A stretch of 64,000 bases of DNA, taken from NCBI RefSeq assembly GCF_026343945.1, contig NZ_JAPKNJ010000001.1:2170001-2234000 (forward strand), written 5' to 3'. Positions 51,301 to 58,608 of this stretch are shown in pieces. Position 1 is the first letter of the stretch. Each line of letters opens with the position of its first letter. Source of the DNA: Kaistia algarum. Lineage in GTDB: Bacteria > Pseudomonadota > Alphaproteobacteria > Rhizobiales > Kaistiaceae. The notes beneath the pieces are model-generated. The model was not told where the DNA came from, did no database searches, and saw only the letters and a list, made by a program, of their open reading frames with translations. Position numbers and translations under genes: made by a program.

Positions 51301-52885
51301 CATAAATGCCGTCTCCGGCGGCGGTGATCGTGCCGCTGTTGGTCACGCTGACGACGCCGCGCGACGTCAAAGCGACAATGCCGCTGCCACTCTCGGAATA
51401 GATGTCGCCGGAGCGGTTGACGGTGGCGGGTGTGTAGTCGCCCGTGCTGGAAACATAGACGCCGGTCTTCTCGGAGACGATCGTGCCCGAGCCCGTAACG
51501 CTTGCGGCGCCGTCGGGCGCATAGACATAGATGCCGTTGCCGGTTTCCGACACGATGTTGCCGGTCTGGTTGACCGTGGCGCTGCTGCTGTTTGCCAGCG
51601 CGTAGACGCCGGTGTCGTAGGCCTGGATGTCTCCGGTGCTGACCACATTGACCGTGCCGTTCGAGGCGCGAGCATAGATGCCCATACCGCCGGACGATTC
51701 GATCAAGCCCGTCTGGTCGACGGCGACGCCGCTGGTGGAGGTGCTTTCCGCATAGATGCCGGTATCGGTCGAGCGGATGGTGCCGTCATTCACGACGGAG
51801 ACGGCGCCGTTCGCGGCGGTCGCGAAAATGCCCTGGCCGCCGGAGGCCGTGATGTCGCCCGTGTGCGAGACCGAGACGAGACTGCCGTCGCTCGAGGTCG
51901 CGTAAATGCCCGTCAGCGCGGCGGTGATGTCGCCGTCGACCGTGACCGACACATTGCCCGTCGACCCACTGCTGCCCGAGGACGCGGCGTAGACGCCGTT
52001 CGCCGAAATCGAGGTGATGTCGCCCGTGTGGTCGACGGTGACGTCGCCCGAGCCATGGCTCTCGAGATGGATCGCATTGAGATCGGCAACGACATTGCCG
52101 CTGCTGGTTTCGGAGAGGTTGCCCTGGCCCCAGAGATAGATGGCGTGGGCGTCCTGCGAGGTGATGTCGCCCTGCTGGACAAGCGAGACGTCGCCGCTCT
52201 CATGGCTGACGAGGCCGATGCCGTCGGACTGGGTGTCGATGTCGCCGATGATGAGGGCGGAAATGCCGCCATTCGTGTCGGCATTGATGCCGGCGCCGCC
52301 CGTCGAGGTGATATCGCCGAACTGGCTGATGTCGATGGTGCCACCGCTGGTGCCGTGCAGGCGGATGGCGTCGAGCCCCGCGCTGACATCGCCGACATTC
52401 AGGACCGAGATGTTGCCGCCGGTCTCGACGTTGATGGCACTGCCATCCCTCGAGGTGATGTCGCCGAAATTGTTGATGTCGATCGCACCGAAACCATAGC
52501 TCTTGGCCTCGATGCCGTCCGCGCCGAGCCCGCTCACGTCGATCGCATGGTTGCCCAGGAAGCTGTTGACGGTGATGGCACCGTTCGACAGGAAGCTGAT
52601 GCCGTCAATACCGAGGGCGGGAGCGATGTTCGTTCCTACGAAGCCGACATTCAGCGTGTCGCGCGGATCGGTGGCGACAATGCCTGAGGATACATTCCCG
52701 CCGCAGTAGACCGTCGTCCCGAAGGTGACGCAGGCGGCCGAGGCTTCGCCACTCGGCACCAGCATGGCTGTGCTGAGGGCGGCGCCGCAGAGCAACGCCT
52801 GACGCCAGCCTCGTCCGGTTCGGAAAGAACCCAGCCCATGATTTGGCCGGCGATGGATCGCGCTCAGTTGGAAACCTGACTTCAT
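45398..52885 (-). CDS. Giant repeat autotransporter adhesin (type Va), 2495 aa
   Basis: From the ATG at 52885 (MKSGFQLSAIHRR) the frame encodes 2495 aa; an ATG at 52954 is possible. An extended signal region ends near GEASAA, then CVTFGTTVYCGG. The passenger (about 60-2050) is built of beta-helix rungs of about 24 residues rich in Gly, Ser, Thr, Asn and Ala, grouped in exact 146-residue superrepeats. A non-repeat region follows, with YTFLTTGDGISEKSLSY (PL1-like), then a linker (NQMSPNIYLSNEQAAVLGIS) and a C-terminal beta-barrel of about 280 residues ending AKFAIDF, with terminal Phe for BAM insertion. Cysteines are very few. It should be exported by Sec and displayed as a long fibre for adhesion or biofilm. 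No cleavage or catalytic motif is visible. Confidence 0.93.
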   Translation of the reverse strand: MKSGFQLSAIHRRPNHGLGSFRTGRGWRQALLCGAALSTAMLVPSGEASAACVTFGTTVYCGGNVSSGIVATDPRDTLNVGFVGTNIAPALGIDGISFLSNGAITVNSFLGNHAIDVSGLGADGIEAKSYGFGAIDINNFGDITSRDGSAINVETGGNISVLNVGDVSAGLDAIRLHGTSGGTIDISQFGDITSTGGAGINADTNGGISALIIGDIDTQSDGIGLVSHESGDVSLVQQGDITSQDAHAIYLWGQGNLSETSSGNVVADLNAIHLESHGSGDVTVDHTGDITSISANGVYAASSGSSGSTGNVSVTVDGDITAALTGIYATSSDGSLVSVSHTGDITASGGQGIFATAANGAVSVVNDGTIRSTDTGIYAESTSTSGVAVDQTGLIESSGGMGIYARASNGTVNVVSTGDIQAYDTGVYALANSSSATVNQTGNIVSETGNGIYVYAPDGAASVTGSGTIVSEKTGVYVSSTGDYTPATVNRSGDIYSESGSGIVALTSRGVVSVTNSGTITAAGDGIYAENTSDRSVTVDQSGAIYAGGYGIHAYSTNGSVSVLGTGDILSADTGVYALADGGATSVNQTGDIVSLGGNGIYASSPFSTVTVTGSGSIASQETGVYAASSGTATVNRSGNIYSETGSGIIASSDLGATNVTNVGNIIAADDGIHAENTSASAVTVDQTGTTIAGGYGIYAHSPSGTVNVTGTGNVMSGDTAVYALAESSSVSVHQTGDLVSTSGYGIYATAPASTVTVTGSGAIASQETGIYASSMGTATIDRSGNIYSASGSGIVASSATGAVSVTNDGIIVAAEDGIHAENTSASAVTVDQSGTTIAGGYGIYAHSPSGAVNVTGTGNVLAQDTAVYALANSSTVNVNQTGDLVSVGGYGIYASAPASTVTVTGSGAIASLETSIYAASSGTATINRSGNIYSETGSGIVASSSLGAVSVTNNGNIVAAEDGILAENTSASAVTVDQTGTILAGGYGIYAHSPSGAVSVTGTGNILAQDTAVYALANSSTVNVNQTGDLVSAEGYGIYARAPASTVTVTGSGSIASYDTGIYASSMGAATVNQTGDIASQTGSGIVATASLGAISVTHVGAIVAAENGIDAGNSSSAAVTVDQSGSIDAGNYGIYAHSTNGVVTIAATGNVTATDTAVLATTNGSGVSVHQTGDIVSVNGYGIYATAPAGTVSVTGSGSIDSQEAGIYASSTGANTDVTIDRSGDITSRGSVGIIAKATLGAVSVTNVGAIDALEIGIDAENASSNAVTVNQSGSIRAVNGYGIFAHSPNGTVSVSGTGSIESGGTGVYAVSDSAAASVNQTGDIISYSGNGIYVSAPSGTASVTGSGTILSEETSVYVSTTGTNTDATVNRSGNIQSLSGSGIVATSALGAVSVTNAGTITAKQDGIYAVNSSSSAVSVNQTGSINAGGYGIYARSPNGTVTISSTGDVVAQDTAVYAFAESAAASVNQTGNIASSTGNGIFASSSTGAVTVTGSGSVSSEGTAVYAASAGTDAAVTIDRSGDINSWSALGIVAGALGNVSVTNVGSIVAQQDGIYTFSLGAGTSTTIAQSGDVTAWNGTALYATAIDGAVTINSTGNVEGASGIYAHNAGSGAVSVSQTGLLLADTGTGIDAYSPNGAVSVTANGGITAKLDAIDASNESGAAVQVSTTGAITSYDGAGIVATSASGDVTVGANGALLAKLNAITATSQEGGAVSVTQEGGSITSYSGSGIVAASASGIVQVSSLGAIAAQFDGINASNLGDGNVTVTHGNGTINAYWGTGIAASSVTGGVSVTNTGDIFADLDGIDASSLGDTNAVSIAQTGNISSTFGSGISASAIRAAVSVVNSGNITAATDGIDASNESDDQAVTVSQTGNITAATGDAIHATSSQAAVNVTTNGAISGAVDGIHVGGYGNLNVAVNGGTVQGGTDGAGVAFNIGAANTLTNYGTIQNAAGINGLAVEATNVDDIYTTTTINNYGTITGNIDLTNWNNAFDNASGATFNMGTSVDLGSTGTLTNNGTVSIGGTGRVATTAFTGSFVNTALGTLLVDLDMANNASDVVNISGSASLAGALGVNFESFKGGPQRYTFLTTGDGISEKSLSYSNPVVLSYIDYGTSSETATLVIDGFDFAPAGVTGNGIQIGNYLTRSVNTNSALYSIALNLVQMNSLSAVNAAVNQMSPNIYLSNEQAAVLGISDFSDNLMSCRVEDGANFFGAEGQCAWLRGDYRNLKQDSSASSVGYDSDTWNFAGGAQFAVAPEWRVGFALGATSGNIRDDQNGYSSVNAFNGGAVVKYVPGPLLLAAALSGSYGAYDANRTVAFGNINDYLIGTSNLGVLDARLRAAYTLQNGSVYAKPQIDVDAVYTHQDSFSETGGVTAISVDGSNQTVFSATPALEFGGQVILPNEFMLRPYVRGGVTVYSSDEMKLVGSFAADSMTDPFTVTTALDQVLWKVNAGADLLPGNGMSIRLNYQGAFGQTTSAQTIGAKFAIDF
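48620..51740 (-). repeat. 438-bp tandem superrepeat inside the giant autotransporter
   Basis: A recognisable anchor (GCCGAGGTGT) starts at 49971, 50409 and 50847, with a variant at 51285, each exactly 438 bp apart. More diverged copies lie near 51735, 49531, 49086 and 48636 (spacing 438-450). One unit encodes 146 aa as six rungs of 24, 24, 25, 23, 25 and 25 residues. The central copies are most alike, which fits recent expansion by unequal recombination. Copy number may vary between strains. Confidence 0.85.
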
Positions 52886-53000
52886 GACTGCGCCCCCCGG
52901 CAACCCATCGCGGCGGATGCTGTATCCGCCCGCGGCGCCCCATCTTTGCTGCATTTCATCCGGTCCAGACGGACCGAAAACTCATCTCGCATGGCCATCG

Positions 53001-55487
53001 TCATTTCGGCTGGACCTCGCCGGACACCATCATGGATGGCGCTGAATTCCTGTCGGCAAAGGCCGGCGAAAGCAGCGCCGGGCTCAGCGAAACCATCGAG
53101 GCTTGCGGCGTTATCGTCTCGCGCATGCCGGGGCGGTCGCCAGCGAAGAGCGTCGGGTACGACGCCTCGCTACTTTGTGGCTGGGTCCCGATGTCGATCG
53201 CCGAGGCTCGCGAGGCGAGCACCGGGAATGCGACGCGCGCGGGCGTGAAGTTCTCAGGTTCGGAGCGGCTCATCGCATCGAGACCCACGAGCCGCGCGCC
53301 GCGCGCGGAAGCGACATCCGTCGCGGCGCCGGTGGCGCCAAAGTGCTGCGGTGTCAGGATCAGGATGGCGGAAACGAGCGCCAATCCGGCAAGACGGCCG
53401 CGCCCGCCCGAGAATGGCGTGAAGGTGGCCGTCTGAAGTCGCTCCATCGCATCGACGAGGCGCGTGCGCATGCTGAGCTGGAGATCGGCAAAGCCGTTGC
53501 GGAACCCGACGAAGCGATGCAGGCCGTAGAAATAGAGCGAGACATTGGCCGCAGGAATGATCGTGCCGAGATATTCGCGCGCCACCAGCCCCTGCACGAC
53601 ATAGACGGACATCAGAGCCAGCATGAAGCCGTTGAACAGGAAGGCGTAGGGGGGCACGAACGTTCGGTTCGCCACCTTGGGCGTGCGTGAGAAGCTTCCC
53701 TTGCGTCCCGTCGCCACCTGGCGAATCGAGGCCGCGATGCCGGCGAAGCTGACCGGCAGAAGCATGAGGTTGAGCGAGCAGACGGCGAAGAGATCGCGGG
53801 CGCGATAACCGAGCTTCTTCAAATCGGTCCCGTAGAGAAGGAAATACGGGATCATCACGAAAGGCGTCCAGATCAGCGCCTGTCCGTCCTTGCTCGCCCA
53901 CACCATCAGCGTAAAGACGGCGGCGTTGCCGATCAGTGGCGACAGAAGATAGTGCGAGCGCAATATGAGTTCCGGCAGGCGCCGCAACCGGCCGCGCGAC
54001 CCCAGATATTGCCGCAGCAGCATCGGAAAGATGATGAGGCCGCCATTGCTCCAGCGCTTGCGCTGGATGGCGAGGGCGCCGAAATCGCCGGGCGTCGCGC
54101 TATAGGCCATCGGCGCGAAGAAATTATGCACCGACCAGCCGGCGTTGAGCAGGTCGATCGTCGAGCCCGTGTCCTCGATGACGGTCTCATCCTGGATGAA
54201 GACCGGGCAGGTCTTGTCGCCCTCGACCTGCTCGCGGCGGATGTCCTGGAGCGCCGTGAAGCGGATCAGGGCATTGGCGCCGACCCAGTAGGATGCGTTG
54301 AAGAAGGTCGCGCCTTGGTGGACGAGATATTGGATATCCGTCGTCGCGCCGGCGATCCGTTCGACGGTTTCGCGGCTGTTGGGAAAGGCCAGATAGGGGG
54401 TCTGGGCGACGCCGCGGCGAGGATGGCTCTCTAACAGATGCGCGAGCTGCAAAATGTAATCGCCGAGTATGACGCTGTCGGCATCGAGCGTCAGCACGTA
54501 GGTCGACTCGGGGATATTCAGGGTATTGGCCGAAGCCGCGCACGGCTCGATGCCGCGGCCGCGGCCCGTCCCACTCACTGCGTAGGAACCGCCCATCAGG
54601 CCGATATAGGCGTTGAGGTTCATCGCCTTGTTGGGCGCATGCGAGAGATTGTCGAAGGATTTGCGCTGGAAGCTGGTGATGTCGTCGCAGAACAGCGAGG
54701 CGAGCTTCGCATATTCCCGGTCGATATCGTCGAGCGTCAGTGATCGCTTGGCCACCGCTGCCGCCTCACCGTCATAGCGGCGGGCGAGGTCGCGCACGAT
54801 CCGCTCGATGAAGAAGCGGTCGACATGGGCGAATTCTGGGGAGATCTCGGCTTCGAAAAAGCGAGCACGGCCCTCAAGCCAATCCGCGGCGCGCCCGTAA
54901 TTTAGCGATAGCCGCTCCGCCTCGTAGCGAAGCGAGATCGAGCCCATCTCGCGCCGAAGGTTCCAGGCATCCTGCTCGGTGCGGAACGCGGAAATCGGGC
55001 CGGCCAGCATCTTGCGCACTTCGGCGACGGCGGCGAGCGTGCCGGCGAGCGAGGCGCGATCCGATGGCGGGTCGTCGACGAGAAGGACGATACGGCGATT
55101 GGAATAGCGCGTGATCGCGGCCGAGAGCATCGTCATGACGATGACGCGGCGCTCTTCGCGATAGGACGGAATCAGGATTGTGACCGCCGGCGCGTCGGAA
55201 TCGAGGAGATAGTCGACCTCCTCATCGGAGAAGAAGCGATGGCGGGCTGCCCGACTGGCAGCGCCATATCGGCTGATCTGATAGGAGGTGCAGCAGTAGA
55301 AGAGACCGATCAGCAGCCCGTAATAAAGGACGCGGTCGATGGTCTGCATCTCGACATTGCGGTGCAGATGCAGTCCCAGCGCGCCGAAGCAGACGACGGA
55401 AATCGCCAGCAGGACAAGTACCCTGACGGTTTCCGTTGGGAACAGCCACCGCAATGGGTGCGGCGCTTCGGGCGTAGATGAATTCAT
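53001..55487 (-). CDS. Membrane family-2 glycosyltransferase, cellulose-synthase-like
   Basis: This 828-aa protein starts at the ATG at 55487 (a TTG at 55514 is possible). Two N-terminal membrane spans (about 20-42, 52-70) precede a GT-A catalytic domain: VTILIPSYREERRV near 102-115, a DAD metal site at 335-337 (LTLDADS), the acid/base region IQDETVIEDTG (about 430-441) and QRKRW at 475-479. At least six spans follow. Q-x-x-R-W marks processive synthases such as cellulose, hyaluronan or chitin types. A long insertion (150-290) before DAD is unusual, as is a 100-residue extracytoplasmic-looking tail. No BcsB, BcsC or PilZ domain lies nearby. The polymer is unknown. The giant adhesin gene starts 116 bp downstream. 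Confidence 0.9.
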   Translation of the reverse strand: MNSSTPEAPHPLRWLFPTETVRVLVLLAISVVCFGALGLHLHRNVEMQTIDRVLYYGLLIGLFYCCTSYQISRYGAASRAARHRFFSDEEVDYLLDSDAPAVTILIPSYREERRVIVMTMLSAAITRYSNRRIVLLVDDPPSDRASLAGTLAAVAEVRKMLAGPISAFRTEQDAWNLRREMGSISLRYEAERLSLNYGRAADWLEGRARFFEAEISPEFAHVDRFFIERIVRDLARRYDGEAAAVAKRSLTLDDIDREYAKLASLFCDDITSFQRKSFDNLSHAPNKAMNLNAYIGLMGGSYAVSGTGRGRGIEPCAASANTLNIPESTYVLTLDADSVILGDYILQLAHLLESHPRRGVAQTPYLAFPNSRETVERIAGATTDIQYLVHQGATFFNASYWVGANALIRFTALQDIRREQVEGDKTCPVFIQDETVIEDTGSTIDLLNAGWSVHNFFAPMAYSATPGDFGALAIQRKRWSNGGLIIFPMLLRQYLGSRGRLRRLPELILRSHYLLSPLIGNAAVFTLMVWASKDGQALIWTPFVMIPYFLLYGTDLKKLGYRARDLFAVCSLNLMLLPVSFAGIAASIRQVATGRKGSFSRTPKVANRTFVPPYAFLFNGFMLALMSVYVVQGLVAREYLGTIIPAANVSLYFYGLHRFVGFRNGFADLQLSMRTRLVDAMERLQTATFTPFSGGRGRLAGLALVSAILILTPQHFGATGAATDVASARGARLVGLDAMSRSEPENFTPARVAFPVLASRASAIDIGTQPQSSEASYPTLFAGDRPGMRETITPQASMVSLSPALLSPAFADRNSAPSMMVSGEVQPK

Positions 55488-56066
55488 GGATGGAGCACCG
55501 GAAGAAACGCCCAAGGGCGGTTCCGCAACTCAGCGCTTCAGCAGGCAGGGCAGCCCGCCGAACCGTGTGAGATTGGAAATCACGAATAGACGGCCGCGCC
55601 GCTAGGGCGCGCGCGTTCTCGAGCGGCAAAGGATCAGCCAGTCGACCGATCGCGCATCGCAATGCAACGCTGCTCTGGCGCAAGGCGCGATAGCTGCGCC
55701 CCCATCATCCTGAAAACCCACGATTCAACCCCCGACCCCGCCCCGAAAGTTACAGACCCGCGCGGAACGCGACGGAATCAACGTCCGGCCGATGGTCCGC
55801 AACGAACTGTAACTTCTGTGCTTTTACAGCGCCGACGATAGGCGCCGCGGGATCGCTCCGCAACGCCGGCCGAGCGGCGAACCGGGATAGGGCCAGATTT
55901 CGCCATGCCCATCCTCGCGCTGGCTGGGGCAGTGTGGCCTTTCCGTCACGATCGCAGGTCGCGAATCCTGGCAGCTGGAAATTCAACGGGGCGAATGGCC
56001 CTCGTCGAGCTCGAACCCGCTATGAGGGAGAGCCGCGCAAGGGTGGGAAATGAGGGGAGTCGGCGC
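55488..56066. other. Divergent intergenic region, glycosyltransferase / Sel1 protein
   Basis: These 579 bp carry a 9-bp inverted repeat AAGTTACAG (55747-55755) and CTGTAACTT (55807-55815), 51 bp apart, which could be paired regulator sites. Open frames across 55905-56066 join the Sel1 gene frame but lack a signal peptide or ribosome-binding site, so I treat them as non-coding. No promoter of standard type can be fixed. Confidence 0.45.
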
Positions 56067-57008
56067 ATGATCGCGCACAAAGCTGGTTCGTTCGATGTTC
56101 GCAGGATCGCGCTCGCCGCGGCGGTTCTGGCTGGATCCTGCGGGTTTGCCGCCGCCGGTCCCAACGAGGCCGGCGACCGGGCGCTGGCGGCCGGCGACTG
56201 CTTTCATGCGGTGGCCTATTACCGCATGGCCGCTGACAGGAACGACGGCTGGGGCCAGCTGAACATGGGAAAGCTTTATGAGGCCGGCACATGCGTCAAG
56301 CAAAACTATAAAGAGGCGGCCAAATGGTACAAATGGTCGGCTCAGAAGAATAATAGCTGGGCGCAATATAGTCTCGGACTGCTCTATGAATCTGGCAATG
56401 GAGTTCAGAAGGACGATAAGAAGGCGGCGGAACTGTTCGGAAAGTCGGCGGCGCAGGACAATCCCTGGGGCGTCTACAGTCTGGCCCGCGTGCTCGAAAC
56501 GGGACAGGGCATAACGGCTGACCCAGCGCAAAGCCTGAAGGATTTCGAGAAGGCGGCCAAGCTCGGAAATGCCTGGGCGCAATACACCCTGGGCGACAAA
56601 TATTTCGAGGGCAAGGGTGTCGCGAAAGACCTGAAGAAGGCGGCGGGATTCTACCAGGCGGCGGCCGACCAGGGCAACGCCTGGAGCCAGTTCAAACTTG
56701 CTCAAATGTATCTTTCCGGGCGGGGCGTGAAGCAAAGCAACAAGACGGCTGCGGCCTTGCTGAAGAAATCCGCGGATCAGGGAAATGTCCTGGCTCAAGC
56801 CGGCTATGCATCGCTTCTGGAGAGCGGCAAGGGAGTGAGCGCGAACCGGAAAGAGGCAATGCGATATTACCGACTGGCCGCCGCGCAGCCCGGCGCCCCG
56901 GCCTTTGTCGAGGCGCGGATCAAGGCGCTTGGCAGTGCCGGCACGAAGCCGTCAACGGACGCGGCGAAGCCCGCTGTCACCGCCGCTGGCCCGGCGAAGG
57001 CCCAATAG
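56067..57008 (+). CDS. Secreted Sel1-repeat (TPR-like) protein
   Basis: The start is the ATG at 56067, with GGGGAG seven bases upstream, opening a signal peptide (RRIALAAAVLAGSCGFAAA). The 313-aa product has about six Sel1-like repeats of 36 residues, of the type AQYSLGLLYESGNGVQKDDKKAAELFGKSA, between residues 40 and 285, then an Ala/Pro/Lys tail. Each repeat has the helix pair A-x2-x-LGxxYxxGxGV-x2-D-x2-KA. Sel1 proteins are periplasmic scaffolds in exopolysaccharide, adhesion or stress signalling systems. Its neighbours are an L,D-transpeptidase and, divergently, the glycosyltransferase/adhesin pair, so an envelope role is plausible but unproven. Confidence 0.9.
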   Translation: MIAHKAGSFDVRRIALAAAVLAGSCGFAAAGPNEAGDRALAAGDCFHAVAYYRMAADRNDGWGQLNMGKLYEAGTCVKQNYKEAAKWYKWSAQKNNSWAQYSLGLLYESGNGVQKDDKKAAELFGKSAAQDNPWGVYSLARVLETGQGITADPAQSLKDFEKAAKLGNAWAQYTLGDKYFEGKGVAKDLKKAAGFYQAAADQGNAWSQFKLAQMYLSGRGVKQSNKTAAALLKKSADQGNVLAQAGYASLLESGKGVSANRKEAMRYYRLAAAQPGAPAFVEARIKALGSAGTKPSTDAAKPAVTAAGPAKAQ

Positions 57009-57017
57009 GCTCAGACG

Positions 57018-57051
57018 AGGCATCCTGCCGCCGGGGGGCAGCAGGATGCCT
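57018..57051 (+). terminator. Stem-loop after Sel1 gene
   Basis: Perfect 11-bp stem AGGCATCCTGC (57018-57028) / GCAGGATGCCT (57041-57051), 12-nt loop, starting 10 bp after the stop. The U tract is missing, so it may work as a Rho-independent terminator only weakly or protect the mRNA 3' end. Confidence 0.6.
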
Positions 57052-57248
57052 GTCGACCGAGGTCGCGGGCCGTGCTCGGCGACGGTTGGCCTTGATGGCT
57101 AGCGCCGCCGCTTGGGCGCCGCGCTCGCCGCTGGAAGAATCGGTGAGCCCACGATCAATCCGATGGTGGATTTGTGCATTCGATCTGTCGATCGTGCTAG
57201 TCTGTCCCAGCGAGCATTTTTCACATGTAATCCAGTCAGGAATTCGCA

Positions 57249-57782
57249 ATGTATGAGCGCATTTGCGCACAATTTTACATTGTATTGTCTTTGTCTTTTG
57301 CCTTCTTATTCTGGCCGTTTCTGGCTGTTTCCCCGGCCATCGCAGGCGAGGTCGTCGTCTTCGATGATCACGGGATATCAAGGGGCACGATCATTGTGCG
57401 AACGAAGGAACGGCGGCTCTATTTCGTGCTGGGGGCAGGCCAGGCTGTACGCTATCCGGTTGGGGTTGGACGCGCCGGGCGGCAATGGGCCGGTGAATCG
57501 GTCATCAGCGGCAAATATCTCCGCCCCAACTGGGCACCGCCCGATGCGATCCGTAAACTGCGGCCCAATCTGCCGGAGCTGATCGAGGCGGGCTCTCCAG
57601 CCAACCCGATGGGTGCTGCCGCGATGACGCTTTCCGGCGGGGAATATGCCATCCATGGCACCAATTCACCGAAGTCGATCGGTGGATTCGTGTCCTTCGG
57701 CTGCATCCGCATGTATAACGAAGACATAACCGACCTGTTCGATCGCGTTGATGTCGGAACGCCCGTAATCGTCACACGCTGA
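57249..57782 (+). CDS. L,D-transpeptidase (YkuD domain)
   Basis: This 177-aa protein has a signal peptide cut near AIAGE (residue 32) and a YkuD catalytic domain (45-177): TIIVRTKERRLYFVLG, VGVGRAGRQWAG, and the active-site motif with His136 (YAIHGTNSPKSIGG) and Cys152 (FVSFGCIRMYNED). These enzymes form 3-3 crosslinks in peptidoglycan or attach outer-membrane proteins to it, which Hyphomicrobiales use heavily. There is no extra peptidoglycan-binding domain. The ATG at 57249 has weak AGGAAT upstream. The DNA just upstream is more AT-rich than its surroundings. It is convergent with the Crp-type gene. Confidence 0.93.
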   Translation: MYERICAQFYIVLSLSFAFLFWPFLAVSPAIAGEVVVFDDHGISRGTIIVRTKERRLYFVLGAGQAVRYPVGVGRAGRQWAGESVISGKYLRPNWAPPDAIRKLRPNLPELIEAGSPANPMGAAAMTLSGGEYAIHGTNSPKSIGGFVSFGCIRMYNEDITDLFDRVDVGTPVIVTR

Positions 57783-57794
57783 CTCGCGGCGACG

Positions 57795-58451
57795 CTATTC
57801 TTCGTAGCGAGTATGAGGATTATCGTTAAGTACCACGCTTAGCAGCGACGGGTAGACTTCGATATGACCATCATAGTCGATGAAGCCAAGTCGCCGGAAT
57901 TTGTTCATGAAGAAGCTGACTCGGGACCGCGTTGTCCCGATCATGTCGGCAAGCATTTCCTGGCTGACCTTCGTCAGTATCGGCTCTGGCGTCCCCTCCT
58001 GGCCATAATTGGCCAGAAGAAGAAGCGCTCGTGCGAGCCGTTTTTCGCTTGAATTGAATAATTGATCGATCAGGTCTTCCTCGGCGCGGATCGTTCTCTG
58101 CAGCAGGCGCTGAACGAACATCTCCGAGAATTTGGGATCATCATGCAGGGCCTTGACGATCACAGACTTGTCGAGCCGAATGATTTCGCTGTCGATGATT
58201 GTCGACGCGGTGGACATGCGCGTGGTCTGCCCCGCCAGGCAGCCTTGCCCGCAAAACTGGTCGGCACCGAGGATGGCGACGACTGCCTCTTTCCCCTGCT
58301 CGGAAACCACCGTGATCTTGACCTTGCCGGCCTGGATATAAAACACGGAATCGGCCGGATCGCCCTGCGAGAACAGCACCCGATCTCTCGGTGTTTTCAA
58401 TAAGTTCTTGCCGGTTCCTGGTGTGGTCAAGAACAGATTTGGCTCAAACAA
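57795..58451 (-). CDS. Crp/Fnr-family transcriptional regulator
   Basis: This 218-aa regulator starts at a TTG (58451), with GGGAGG ten bases upstream; the next Met would delete half the sensor domain. A cNMP-binding-like beta-roll covers about 20-130 (FSQGDPADSVFYIQAGKVKITVVSEQGKEAVVAILG), with GCLAGQTTRMSTA where the Crp phosphate-binding cassette (GE...RSA) would be, so cAMP binding is doubtful. A winged HTH follows at about 150-205 (VSQEMLADMIGTTRSRVSFFMNKFR). The N-terminal FNR iron-sulfur cysteines are absent. It is divergent from the ice-binding-like autotransporter, with a large palindrome between them. Confidence 0.92.
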   Translation of the reverse strand: MFEPNLFLTTPGTGKNLLKTPRDRVLFSQGDPADSVFYIQAGKVKITVVSEQGKEAVVAILGADQFCGQGCLAGQTTRMSTASTIIDSEIIRLDKSVIVKALHDDPKFSEMFVQRLLQRTIRAEEDLIDQLFNSSEKRLARALLLLANYGQEGTPEPILTKVSQEMLADMIGTTRSRVSFFMNKFRRLGFIDYDGHIEVYPSLLSVVLNDNPHTRYEE

Positions 58452-58523
58452 ATGTTGGCGCCTCCCGAAGTCAAGAAGAAAATGTTCACGAATTGCTAAT
58501 GAAGGCCAGAATCATCGATATGG

Positions 58524-58545
58524 GAGTGAGCAATTTTGCTCACTC
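58524..58545. promoter_or_regulatory. Palindromic operator, arms GAGTGAGCAA / TTGCTCACTC
   Basis: Ten-base perfect arms separated by TT. A core GTGAGC...GCTCAC has the symmetry and size of Crp/Fnr sites. It is centred 74 bp before the autotransporter ATG and 84 bp from the regulator start. With TATATG (58582-58587) as a -10, the site centres near -60, the class I activator position. No T run follows, so a terminator is unlikely. Confidence 0.68.
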
Positions 58546-58608
58546 GTTCAAACTGCCGGCCGGTAATAATTGACTAGACCTTATATGTAGGCAGCGAAGG
58601 AAAAAACA

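Noticed and set aside
48620..51740. Regular repeats considered as a CRISPR-like or satellite array
   Set aside because: The repeats are coding, 438 bp long, keep frame and encode beta-helix rungs; there are no short repeats with unique spacers.
45779..52687. Plus-strand frames of 580 and 667 codons opposite the giant autotransporter
   Set aside because: They mirror the 438-bp repeats and are rich in Asp, Arg, Ile and Ala in a shadow pattern; the minus frame has signal, passenger and barrel.
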